Source: Candidatus Woesearchaeota archaeon (GTDB lineage: Archaea > Nanobdellota > Nanobdellia > Woesearchaeales > UBA9989). From it: a DNA stretch of 49,003 bases. Every line of letters starts with the position of its first letter. Position 1 is the first letter of the stretch. Shown here piece by piece: positions 39,993 to 47,943 of this stretch. The stretch is from contig DUKZ01000019.1 of the NCBI GenBank assembly GCA_013329045.1, positions 1 through 49,003 of the forward strand. Direction: 5' to 3'. The notes beneath the pieces were generated by a model. The model worked only from the letters and a program-made list of their open reading frames with translations. It made no database searches and was not told where the DNA came from. Both the position numbers and the translations under genes were made by a program.

Positions 39993-40721
39993 TTAATCCC
40001 CCCAAAATAATTCATTTGTTCTCACAAAACTAAGGAGCTGGCTTCTGAGAATGGGGTTTCTTTTTGCAAGCTGCGTGGTATAACAACGTATCGCTTGTTC
40101 TTTGATTGTTTCCTTCTCAGTATCCAAAGGGAGGATAGACCATGTCCCCTCATTGATCTTTTGTGGTGGAGCAATCCTGAGCGCTGGCTTATACCCATGC
40201 GGCCAGGGATGTCCAAACAGGCCATACCAGATGAGATAATGCAGAATCTTTTCACCCTTAAGCGCTTCAATTCCTTGTACATAGACGGCATGATGCTGGG
40301 GATGGGTGTCTTTTGGGTGCGGTAGAAAAATGAGGGTTGGTTTATGCTTTTCTTTTGCTTCTTTGATCGCATCAGCAAGGCTCTTTCCCTCAGGATTTTT
40401 TTTGGTCAGGTTCCTGTCCCTGTCAGGAAAGTTAAGGAAATGCAAGTGGGAGGAATCAAGGCCAAGCACCTTGAGCGCAGCCTTCGACTCTTTCTTTCGA
40501 AGGTGCCCAATGCCATACTTATCCGCATCAGTGACAATATATACCTCAACCTTGCTCTTTGCAAGAAGTGCTCTTGTAATCAATCCTCCACACCCCAGCA
40601 CTTCATCGTCACAATGAGGGGCAATGATGAGTATTCGCTGTTTCTTCAATGGATGGAGAAACTGTCCTAGCATTGTCATCTGCTGTTCTTTTGTGTTGGG
40701 GGAGTGATTACTGTCCATCAA
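39993..40721 (-). CDS. PIG-L family N-acetylglucosaminyl deacetylase
   Basis: The 242-aa product has the zinc site of the LmbE/PIG-L fold: IIAPHCDDEVLGCGGLITRA near residues 33-52 (the PHxDDE motif) and PHPKDTHPQHHAVYVQGIEA near 135 (HPDDxHxDH-like). LHFLNFPDRD lies between. Family members remove acetyl groups from GlcNAc-bearing glycolipids or thiol cofactors. The start overlaps the end of the GT4 glycosyltransferase gene by 14 nt, so the two are coupled; GT4 plus PIG-L pairs build deacetylated GlcNAc conjugates in several pathways (see the GT4 entry). Confidence 0.9.
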   Translation of the reverse strand: MMDSNHSPNTKEQQMTMLGQFLHPLKKQRILIIAPHCDDEVLGCGGLITRALLAKSKVEVYIVTDADKYGIGHLRKKESKAALKVLGLDSSHLHFLNFPDRDRNLTKKNPEGKSLADAIKEAKEKHKPTLIFLPHPKDTHPQHHAVYVQGIEALKGEKILHYLIWYGLFGHPWPHGYKPALRIAPPQKINEGTWSILPLDTEKETIKEQAIRCYTTQLAKRNPILRSQLLSFVRTNELFWGD

Positions 40722-41859
40722 TGACCTCCTGATATGTGCTGATTAGTTGTGAAGCTATGTTTATGCTGGAGAATTTTTCTGCTATGACCAGGCTTCGTTT
40801 TGCATAGCGGCTGCGGATTGAAGGGTCCTTCCCAAGCAATTGCAGCCCGTAAACAAATTCCTCATGTGAACCGGCCCGAATGCCGTTGTCTTCAACTGCT
40901 GCCCGTGATCCTGGAGAGTCATAGCAGACGATGGGAAGGCCAGCGACGCACGCTTCTGCAAACGTGAGGGGCTGTACTTCCACAGTTGATGCAGACACGA
41001 AGATATCTCCTGCCTTGTAATATTCGAAGATAGTTTCCATTGGTACTGATCCTATGAAGAGCACATTTTTTGGCGCGCTCTTTTGCAGCATCCTTTTCAT
41101 TGGGCCATCACCGATGATGAGAAGGACGCTGCCAGGGATCTTTGCTTCTGAAAATGCAGAGATGAGTTCCGGAATGTTTTTTTCTTTCGAGACCCGTCCG
41201 ATATAGAGATAAACAATGACATCATTGAGGCCAAGATCATGCCTCCTCTTTTTTCCATCAGCCTTCTTTGCTTCTAAAGCGTCACATCCAGTATAGATGA
41301 GATGGATAGGTTTTGTGACATTTAGGTTTTTTTTCTTGTTGAGGTATCGATAGGTGATTCCTTCTTGTAAGTACTGTCTGATGGTCTCGTTTGGGGCGAT
41401 GATCGCATCGGTCTTGTTCGCAAATCCAATGACCATCTTTGTGACTGATGGCTTGACGAATGTTTTGTCAAAGAAAGAGAAGTTGCCAGGGATGTTATGG
41501 GTCAGCTCTGTATAGCTGGAGTGATGGGTGAAGATGATCGGCTTTTTTAGTTTGCGCTTTGCTTGGAGCGCCATCTTCGCAATGAGGAAGGGAGTGTGGA
41601 CATGGATGATGTCCGCTTTCCTGAGCATATTCCATGCAAATGCGGAAACTGGCACCTGGAGCTGGTATCCTTGCATCCCAATCCCTGTTGATGGCAGGCG
41701 AAAGACGTAGAATTCCTTGTCAAAATAGCGTGGTTGGTGGGGTGCGATGATAGCCACTTCATGCCCCAGCTTTTTTTGCTCTTTTGTCATGAGGCTGATG
41801 TGCCGAACAACCCCATTGATGACTGGGTGATACACTTGCGTGAGGTGGACAATGTTCAT
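40708..41859 (-). CDS. GT4-family glycosyltransferase
   Basis: The 383-aa product has the GT-B fold of family 4. The N-terminal acceptor domain begins MNIVHLTQVYHPVINGVVRH and includes IIHVHTPFLIAKMALQAKRK and IIFTHHSSYTELTHNI. The donor domain has LYIGRVSKEKNIPELISAFS, LLIIGDGPMKRML and the EX7E-type segment STVEVQPLTFAEACVAGLPI. It resembles diacylglycerol/inositol-type glucosyl- or GlcNAc-transferases (MgdA, MshA/BshA, PimB-like). A TATA box (CTTTAAATACTC, 41882-41893) lies about 25 nt before the ATG. Together with the overlapping PIG-L deacetylase it most likely makes a glycolipid or a GlcN-containing small molecule. Confidence 0.9.
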   Translation of the reverse strand: MNIVHLTQVYHPVINGVVRHISLMTKEQKKLGHEVAIIAPHQPRYFDKEFYVFRLPSTGIGMQGYQLQVPVSAFAWNMLRKADIIHVHTPFLIAKMALQAKRKLKKPIIFTHHSSYTELTHNIPGNFSFFDKTFVKPSVTKMVIGFANKTDAIIAPNETIRQYLQEGITYRYLNKKKNLNVTKPIHLIYTGCDALEAKKADGKKRRHDLGLNDVIVYLYIGRVSKEKNIPELISAFSEAKIPGSVLLIIGDGPMKRMLQKSAPKNVLFIGSVPMETIFEYYKAGDIFVSASTVEVQPLTFAEACVAGLPIVCYDSPGSRAAVEDNGIRAGSHEEFVYGLQLLGKDPSIRSRYAKRSLVIAEKFSSINIASQLISTYQEVIDGQ

Positions 41860-41941
41860 TGGAGAAGACTGCAGGGGATAGAGTATTTAAAGATTGAGGA
41901 ATGTCATTTTTTCATCCTCATTTATCCTCCTTTTGCAAGGA

Positions 41942-42790
41942 TTAACTTTCTTTTGCGAGGAGTATCTTTGTGTTTTTTGTGCTGTTGGTAGATCTGCTTG
42001 CAATGCTCACATTTCCTCCGATGGCGCTGAGGGGCGAAGGGCTGAGGAATGACAAGGAGAACCCTCGGTATTCTACAGGTATTGTTGTGGAGATGACCAT
42101 GCTGGATGTGCCGATGCTCGTCTGTCCAAATTCAAATATCACTATCTTTGCCCCCCCGAATGCATACGTGATGCTGTTTGCACCAGATCCAGATACGCTG
42201 GCAACTGTCGTTGATATAACCTCATCGCTTTCATTCAGGATGGCAATATTCAGGGAGATAGCACCTGCATCAAACGATGGTGTCACTATCGGGATCGCAG
42301 TCTCATTTGTCTTGAGCACGAGGGAAAATTCGCTAAGAAGTGATAGGTTCGTGAGCTTTGTGTTGTTTGTGTCAAGCGAGATTGTCGTGTTGATGGGGGA
42401 AAGAGTGATTGTTGCATTGAATTCCCTTAGTGTGATGTTGATATTGTTATCGCTGCTGTACACCCGTTCAATAAAATCTTTATAAAATTGCATGTGATAA
42501 TGAGGGTTGGTGCCATTCCCAATGTTCGGGATGCTCAGGTTCACTATCCGTGTATTTCCGGTGTGGGTAAGGGAGATGTTGAGGCCAAGCAGGTCAGCAT
42601 ATGCTCTGCTGGCAATGTCATCCTCATAATACCGCTGCTTATGGATTGCGCCTGCGCCAACCATCATCCCCTTGATGCTGCTGATCCGTTCAGCATAGCT
42701 GAGAGCGATGATGAAGACGGAGAACATAAGCAGGAAGGTCATGACGGTAAAGAGCAGCCCTTTTTTTTGAAGGGCCGGCTTATCACTCAT
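41942..42790 (-). CDS. Pilin-like/membrane-anchored extracellular protein (operon gene 6)
   Basis: The start at ATG 42790 is taken because it overlaps the previous stop by 8 nt, as elsewhere in this operon. The 282-aa product has a basic start (MSDKPALQKKGLLFTVMTFL) leading into a membrane helix through residue about 31, then a long extracellular part rich in Asn-x-Thr/Ser sequons (NISLTH, NITLRE, NATITL, NTTISL, NLSLLS). This part is beta-rich without cysteine. The pattern of a G-x-x-F-x-x-x helix resembles minor pilins, but no clear class III cleavage site is seen. It ends the six-gene chain. Confidence 0.7.
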   Translation of the reverse strand: MSDKPALQKKGLLFTVMTFLLMFSVFIIALSYAERISSIKGMMVGAGAIHKQRYYEDDIASRAYADLLGLNISLTHTGNTRIVNLSIPNIGNGTNPHYHMQFYKDFIERVYSSDNNINITLREFNATITLSPINTTISLDTNNTKLTNLSLLSEFSLVLKTNETAIPIVTPSFDAGAISLNIAILNESDEVISTTVASVSGSGANSITYAFGGAKIVIFEFGQTSIGTSSMVISTTIPVEYRGFSLSFLSPSPLSAIGGNVSIASRSTNSTKNTKILLAKES

Positions 42791-43187
42791 TGTACCACCC
42801 ACGGAGCTTTGCATAATAGGGGGTGGCGTTTCCCGCAAAAAAGACGCGCCGGGTGATAACAACATCATCAGATGGCAAACATCCTGTTTTTGTAATATTT
42901 CGATAAAGCGTCATGTCCGTGTCATACAGGAAGATTTCTGCGCAAATATGGCTTGGCAGCGCATCAAGAAAATTTCCAAGGTCAAGAGCATCTCCCTGCA
43001 GTGCATCTGCGAGCACTCCATCCTTTTCAAGCACGCTGAGTGTATCCTGGTCTAGTGTTGTGAGGCTGAGGGCGTTGAGGTGTTCTGAAGGGTTTGCAGA
43101 AAGATATGACATACAGATGAAGACAAAGCTGAGGGCAACAATTCCAGCGAGGATCGCATCAAGAGTGTAGATAATGCCCCTTTTCAT
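42783..43187 (-). CDS. Pilin-like protein (operon gene 5)
   Basis: The ATG at 43187 is chosen because it overlaps the previous stop (ATGA). The 134-aa product begins MKRGIIYTLDAILAGIVALS: short basic leader, then a long hydrophobic helix with an acidic residue (Asp10) near its start, like type IV minor pilins. The remainder is small and carries two cysteines (HICAEIF and KTGCLPS) that could form a disulfide. It is much shorter than the others in the set and may be the pseudopilin initiating the tip. Confidence 0.7.
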   Translation of the reverse strand: MKRGIIYTLDAILAGIVALSFVFICMSYLSANPSEHLNALSLTTLDQDTLSVLEKDGVLADALQGDALDLGNFLDALPSHICAEIFLYDTDMTLYRNITKTGCLPSDDVVITRRVFFAGNATPYYAKLRGWYNE

Positions 43188-43777
43188 CTGCACATCACCC
43201 CCTCGCATTCTTTCCAGACGACCATCCGTATTTGGGTGATATTGTTATTGAGGAGTGCATACCGGTCCTGCTGCACGATGAATGCTGCTGAAGTTGACGG
43301 TTCATTGCCGATGCTGGAGGTGAGCTGATAATCAGATCCGTTCCACTGTCTGATAAGAAGAAGAAATTGATCTCCAGGAAGGCCAAGCAGTGCGGTTGTC
43401 CTGACCGGTTCTGCGGCAAAAAGGTTCTGCAGACTAGCGATCTTTTGAGAGTCGAGATATCCATAAGGCTCGGCGGTGAGTCCAGAGATATCCATGGTGC
43501 CGCCAGCCAGGCCAAGGGAAATGATGCCAGTTGAATTTGGAAAGGTTTCCCAATCAGGTGGATTGCCTGGTGTCTCGATGAGCACTGCCAAGGATCCTTT
43601 TGAGGTGATCTCCAGGTCATTCCTCCATTCTGCAGTGGTATGTTTTTCCTGTCCATAATCCCGGGCAGCTGATGCGACAAAGATGATCAGGATGAATGCA
43701 AGGAAGGCGATGATGATGTCTATGGAGAAGAATTGCCCTGTTTTGTCATGCCCTATTTTGTCATGTGGTCGTGTCAT
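43184..43777 (-). CDS. Pilin-like protein (operon gene 4)
   Basis: The 197-aa product has a basic leader (MTRPHDKIGHDKTG) followed by QFFSIDIIIAFLAFILIIFV: a candidate Gly-Gln cleavage site with an acidic residue at +6 at the head of a hydrophobic helix, the prepilin arrangement. The extracellular part has Asn-x-Ser/Thr sequons and ends with a paired cysteine region (WKECEGVMCR). Its ATG overlaps the stop of gene 3 (ATGA), and its stop overlaps the start of gene 5. Confidence 0.72.
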   Translation of the reverse strand: MTRPHDKIGHDKTGQFFSIDIIIAFLAFILIIFVASAARDYGQEKHTTAEWRNDLEITSKGSLAVLIETPGNPPDWETFPNSTGIISLGLAGGTMDISGLTAEPYGYLDSQKIASLQNLFAAEPVRTTALLGLPGDQFLLLIRQWNGSDYQLTSSIGNEPSTSAAFIVQQDRYALLNNNITQIRMVVWKECEGVMCR

Positions 43778-44367
43778 GGTTGGCAGCAGCAGCTTTTTTT
43801 GGCTGAAGGGATGCAGAATGGTGATCCTTCATCAAGATGGGTATTTCCAAGGCTCATGCACATTGCTTGGTTTTCTTGGCAGGATCCAGCAGCAAATCCT
43901 GCAGTAGTGCAAGATTGTTCACAACTAGTTGAATTCTCAGTAGGGATGACAAGAACAGTAGTTCCATTGCCTGATAGTACTATGTCATCCTTGATGGCTG
44001 TTGTATTCCCTGTCACTAGGACAAGGAGCGGGGCTTGGTAGCGAAGCACGCTATCAGAGGAGAGCCATTCGATCTCTGCAAAGCCTGCGGTGAGTGAGAG
44101 GAGATATAATGTGCCATCCTTCAGGCTGGATGGCAGCTGGATTGTTGTGCTGCTCCCCGGTCCAGCAAGATAGACCGCATTGATGTTCACTGCAACATTG
44201 TCTGCGAGCTGCTCTGCCAGAAGTCTTGTTCTTGCCTTTCTGACATGGTCTAGACGTTCATGGACGCTGACAAGGACAACAGAGAACACCAGTAAGAGGA
44301 GTGATAATGTGAGGATGAACTCCATGCTTGCCTGGCTTTTTTTTTCCTGGCTTTTTTTTTGCATCAC
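43774..44367 (-). CDS. Class III signal pilin-like protein (operon gene 3)
   Basis: The 197-aa product begins MMQKKSQEKKSQASMEFILT. The leader is basic and SQASMEFILTLSLLLLVFSV gives the class III pattern of Gln with Glu at +5 and then a hydrophobic helix. The head is beta-rich; its C-terminal third has eight cysteines (SCEQSCTTAGFAAGSCQENQ, MCMSL, FCIPSAKKSCCCQP), so it is probably disulfide-stabilised outside the cell. It overlaps its neighbours on both sides by 4 nt. Confidence 0.75.
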   Translation of the reverse strand: MMQKKSQEKKSQASMEFILTLSLLLLVFSVVLVSVHERLDHVRKARTRLLAEQLADNVAVNINAVYLAGPGSSTTIQLPSSLKDGTLYLLSLTAGFAEIEWLSSDSVLRYQAPLLVLVTGNTTAIKDDIVLSGNGTTVLVIPTENSTSCEQSCTTAGFAAGSCQENQAMCMSLGNTHLDEGSPFCIPSAKKSCCCQP

Positions 44368-45020
44368 ACATACCGTCTGATCTTGATGAGAAGGACAATG
44401 ATGATGATGAAGATGGCAATGTCCACGCCGATGAGCACCCGGCTGAGGAGCCAGTTTTCCTCTTTTCCAAGGTTAACAGTTGGGAGAAGTTGTGAGAGTC
44501 CCTCTTCTTTCCCCTCTTCCTTGATAGTGACTAATGGTGCTGGTTCAGGATTCTGTTCTGGCAGGGACACTTCCCCGGTAGGTTCTCTTGCGATGGCAGG
44601 AGTTATCATTTCTCCTGCTATATATTCCCCATATCCCTCAAATTGTATGTCTGCTGCATCAGAGGAGAGTGAGAGCACCTTCATCTCTTTGACTTTTCCA
44701 TCCGAAGAAAGGCAGAAAGCTGCTCCCTCCTCGATGCGGATTCGATATTGGTTGATCGTTGTCTTCTCACATGATTCTTGTTTTGCTCCAATCATGCCCT
44801 GAGTGAGATAGAGGACTGTTTTTGGTCCAGAGGAGAGCAGGTAGAGGCCCACATCATCAGGTGATCCCTCCACAAGGCTCATCGATGAAATGTCCAGCCC
44901 CGTGAGGTGTTCCTCTTCTTGGTTGACCGGGATGCTGATTGTTGCTCCAGAAGCAATAAATGCACTAAGACAAATGACAATAAGGATAAGGACTAATGTG
45001 AATAGGACTTGTCTTTTCAT
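44364..45020 (-). CDS. Double-anchored membrane protein of the pilin-like operon (gene 2)
   Basis: The ATG at 45020 overlaps the stop of gene 1 (ATGA), which fixes this start over the longer reading. The 218-aa product has an N-terminal hydrophobic segment (VLFTLVLILIVICLSAFIAS), an extracellular beta-rich part with a possible disulfide (ESCEKTT, AAFCLSS), a Pro/Glu-rich linker and a C-terminal helix (VLIGVDIAIFIIIIVLLIKI) with RRYV end. It may anchor the pilin-like proteins at the membrane. No family recognised. Confidence 0.7.
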   Translation of the reverse strand: MKRQVLFTLVLILIVICLSAFIASGATISIPVNQEEEHLTGLDISSMSLVEGSPDDVGLYLLSSGPKTVLYLTQGMIGAKQESCEKTTINQYRIRIEEGAAFCLSSDGKVKEMKVLSLSSDAADIQFEGYGEYIAGEMITPAIAREPTGEVSLPEQNPEPAPLVTIKEEGKEEGLSQLLPTVNLGKEENWLLSRVLIGVDIAIFIIIIVLLIKIRRYV

Positions 45021-47032
45021 GTTCCCACCTGGCCGATGGCGATATTGCCGTTCTTGTTGTCTGTTGAGGTAAACGTCCACATCACGCTCCCGTTCTGTCC
45101 ATAATAAGCTCGGATCTTGTTGTCCCATCCCCCAACGACAACATCGAGGGTGCCATCCTGGTTGAGGTCTCCGAGCACAAGGTGGGTGATGTCATCAGTG
45201 CTGGAGGCAGAAGAATACATGATACTCCCATTCTTTCCATGGAGCACGTGGTACTGTTCTTCATCATCATCTCCATAGATTGCATCATATGAGTTATCCT
45301 GGTTGAGATCTGCTGATTCAAGCACGTAAGCATTTTCGTAGTCCACATTATAATACCACATCGTGCTTCCGTTCTGGCCGTAGAATGCATAGAGGTAATG
45401 ACCCCATCCGTTCATGCCAAGGACATCCTTTGTATTGTCATTATTAAGATCACCAACAGCAATGTATTCGACGTCTGACCCAATAGTAGATGATGTCCAT
45501 ACCTCACTTCCATCCACTCCGCTAAGGAGGTAGACTTTATCCTTGTTCGTCCCAATGGCAATATCTGCACGTCCATCACCGGTAATATCTTCGACCCGAA
45601 GAGCGGATGTTCCTTTGGCTGTTGATGATAATGTCTTTGTCCAGAGGATGGCCCCGCTCGTGCCGTTATAGGCATAAATCTCGCCTTTCGAATTGGAGTT
45701 GACAGCAAAATCGATATCTCCTCCCCCATCAATATCTCCAAGGTCGATTGTTTCAATGTAGGGATTTGCGTATTCAGCAGATGCATAAATTTCGTTCCCA
45801 AGGGTGGTGTTGAGCCGGTAAACTTTTTTCTTTTGGCCTCCCGCATATGCAGAACCCTCTGCAACAATGATTGGCGACTTAAGGCTGTCTCCTGAAATAG
45901 AGAGGGTGTGGCTCCACAGAGTTGTTCCGTTCTGGCCATAGAACGCTGTGATGATATTTCCATTAGTCATTCCTCCGACGATATCATCTGTTCCATCATT
46001 ATTGAGATCTCCGGCAGCAACGGTATTTGGAAAATATCCAGGCGATGAGGTGGTAAATTTCAATGTCCCATTCGTCCCATAAAGCACAAGGATCCTTTGT
46101 GCCCATCCCCAGTCAGAGAAGACAACAATTGGTGTTGTATTCGTTGGTGGAATATTCACTGTAAGAAAGAAATTATTGGACGCAAATGCACTATTTCCTG
46201 AAGCATCGGTGGCATTGCAGTTCCATCGATACCCTCCTGATGCCAGTGTTTGATCAAAAAGGCAGCTATTTGCCGTCCCCGAAATAGGACAAGTAGCATA
46301 ATTTGACCATGCCCCTGAAATATTGATCCATAAGTCCATTCGGGAGAGGTTGACATTGTCTGTTGCGTAGCAGTTGAAAACAATGCTCCCATTTAGCGCA
46401 ACCGAACCATTTTCCGGGGAAATCAAGGTGACTGTTGGAGGGGTCATGTCTGCCAGGGAACACGAAGATTCATCATATGTGCAGTTTGAATAGCAGGCAA
46501 GAGTGCCTGAAAAGTATCCACGGTCGGTGCAGCCCAGTCCGCCTAGCTGGCCCAGGTCACATTGTTCTCCAGCTTCGATGATGCCATTCCCGCAAACGAT
46601 GGGTGACTCGGTGGCATAGCTAGCATTGATGAGCACATAGCCTTCCATCGCCTGTACAGTCACCCAATATTTGCCCTCTGCAGTAGGAAGGGTGCCATTG
46701 ACAACAAAACCGACGTTTCGATAGATGGATTCTCCATCTGCAAGCGCAATCTTGATTGTCTTGTTTGACACTGTCGAGGAGGCCACTGCATTTGGGAGGG
46801 CAAGGTAGACTGTTGTTCTGGAGCCAACTCCCTGCTGGTAGACAAGCTCCGCTGCATCGCCAAGGTCATTGACCCCTGTCCTCGCTGTCTGGTGCCTGTG
46901 CTGCTGCCCAACAGACTGCATCACGTCGCTATTGACCGTGAACGTGATGAGGAGTATGCCAAGGGCAACTGCCAGGATGATGAGGAGTTCAGTTGCTACC
47001 TGTCCCTGAGAAGTACTTTGTCTGATCACCAC
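45017..47032 (-). CDS. Pilin-signal adhesin with FG-GAP beta-propeller (operon gene 1)
   Basis: The 671-aa product starts at GTG 47032 behind a TATA box (TCTTTAAATCACC). Residues 1-32 form a class III-type leader plus helix (SQGQVATELLIILAVALGIL: Gly-Gln, Glu at +5). Next come a globular part to 146, a cysteine-rich module at 147-191 (CGNGIIEAGEQCDLGQ, then cysteines 168, 180, 184 and 191) and an Ig-like module near 197-290 (TPPTVTLISPENGS). Six FG-GAP/VCBS-type repeats follow, about 300-671, each with a calcium-loop such as DLNNDGTDD, DITGDGRAD and DLNQDGTLD. This is the integrin-type beta-propeller. A pilin stem carrying a propeller suggests a pilus-tip adhesin binding a surface glycan or protein; binding target unknown. 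Confidence 0.82.
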   Translation of the reverse strand: MVIRQSTSQGQVATELLIILAVALGILLITFTVNSDVMQSVGQQHRHQTARTGVNDLGDAAELVYQQGVGSRTTVYLALPNAVASSTVSNKTIKIALADGESIYRNVGFVVNGTLPTAEGKYWVTVQAMEGYVLINASYATESPIVCGNGIIEAGEQCDLGQLGGLGCTDRGYFSGTLACYSNCTYDESSCSLADMTPPTVTLISPENGSVALNGSIVFNCYATDNVNLSRMDLWINISGAWSNYATCPISGTANSCLFDQTLASGGYRWNCNATDASGNSAFASNNFFLTVNIPPTNTTPIVVFSDWGWAQRILVLYGTNGTLKFTTSSPGYFPNTVAAGDLNNDGTDDIVGGMTNGNIITAFYGQNGTTLWSHTLSISGDSLKSPIIVAEGSAYAGGQKKKVYRLNTTLGNEIYASAEYANPYIETIDLGDIDGGGDIDFAVNSNSKGEIYAYNGTSGAILWTKTLSSTAKGTSALRVEDITGDGRADIAIGTNKDKVYLLSGVDGSEVWTSSTIGSDVEYIAVGDLNNDNTKDVLGMNGWGHYLYAFYGQNGSTMWYYNVDYENAYVLESADLNQDNSYDAIYGDDDEEQYHVLHGKNGSIMYSSASSTDDITHLVLGDLNQDGTLDVVVGGWDNKIRAYYGQNGSVMWTFTSTDNKNGNIAIGQVGT

Positions 47033-47104
47033 TTTTCTTAACCTGCCTCTCCAAAAGATGAGGGTGATTTAAAGATTTCGGATTTTTCCCTGTTTTTTCT
47101 CTTA

Positions 47105-47893
47105 TTATCTCTTCCAGTGTGTTGAGAGGTAGAGGATCGCAACAGCTAAGGCTGAGAACAAGAACGTGAAATACAGTGCTGTTGGGAGGGTGATTGTCTT
47201 TGCGATGTGAAAAGCTGATTCATCAACTGCATAGCCCGTCAGACCAGTGTCCTGACGGAAAAAACCAACCGATATTGCGCCAAGCAGCATTACTGCAATG
47301 GCAAAAGGCATCCCATAGCTTGCATGTTTTGGCTGGATGATTGTCAGGTCGTTTACCATCATCACTTTATCTATCATCGGTGAGATGCCTTTGATGATCT
47401 TTGATTTCATGTCTCCTTCAAGGCAGGTAAAAACAAGGGTGCTTTTTGAGTGCCCCATCTTGTTGATGAGGTGCGCTGCAAATCTTGTTGCTGCTTCGAC
47501 TCGTTCCGAATGGTACATGCCAAGTGATGATAATGAGTCGAAGATGATCACATCAAACGCTGCGGAGGACACTGCAGTATTTAGCGCGAGGGAAAGCTCA
47601 GTGAGGGCAAAAGGCGAAGAGATCATCACCGCATTGATGTTTTCCGGCAATTTTCCCTGGGAGACTCCATCGATGAAGAAGATGTTCTCAAGGTTTACTC
47701 CCATGGCTTTGAAGTCTTTTGCGAGCTTTGATGATGGCTTGCTTAAAGTGACATAGCAGATCTTCTGGTTTGGCACCTGCTTGAGCAGGTTTCCAATGGA
47801 ATTGCCATAGTTGTTTTCTGCGATGATAGAAAGGATGGATTGGTACTTTCCAACATAACTGCCAAACCCAAGGGTCATGTTCTCCATAATCAT
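47105..47893 (-). CDS. RecA/KaiC-fold protein with C-terminal membrane segments, degenerate motifs
   Basis: The 262-aa product starts at ATG 47893, behind CGGAG at 47900-47904 and a TATA box (TTTTTATAAGC, about 47924-47934). It has KaiC-like core features such as ICYVTLSKPSSKLAKDFKAM and the Walker-B-like VIIFDSLSSLGMYHSERVEA, but no Walker A. Its last about 75 residues contain two membrane helices (MPFAIAVMLLGAISVGFF and LYFTFLFSALAVAILYLS) and no obvious C-terminal ATPase part. A non-nucleotide-binding partner of the KaiC-like ATPase at 47944, holding it at the membrane, is a reasonable inference. It lies 72 nt upstream of the pilin-like operon's first gene. Confidence 0.72.
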   Translation of the reverse strand: MIMENMTLGFGSYVGKYQSILSIIAENNYGNSIGNLLKQVPNQKICYVTLSKPSSKLAKDFKAMGVNLENIFFIDGVSQGKLPENINAVMISSPFALTELSLALNTAVSSAAFDVIIFDSLSSLGMYHSERVEAATRFAAHLINKMGHSKSTLVFTCLEGDMKSKIIKGISPMIDKVMMVNDLTIIQPKHASYGMPFAIAVMLLGAISVGFFRQDTGLTGYAVDESAFHIAKTITLPTALYFTFLFSALAVAILYLSTHWKR

Positions 47894-47943
47894 ATGTTCT
47901 CCGTAGTTATTCTTTTGTGTTCCGCTTATAAAAACCTTTCCTG

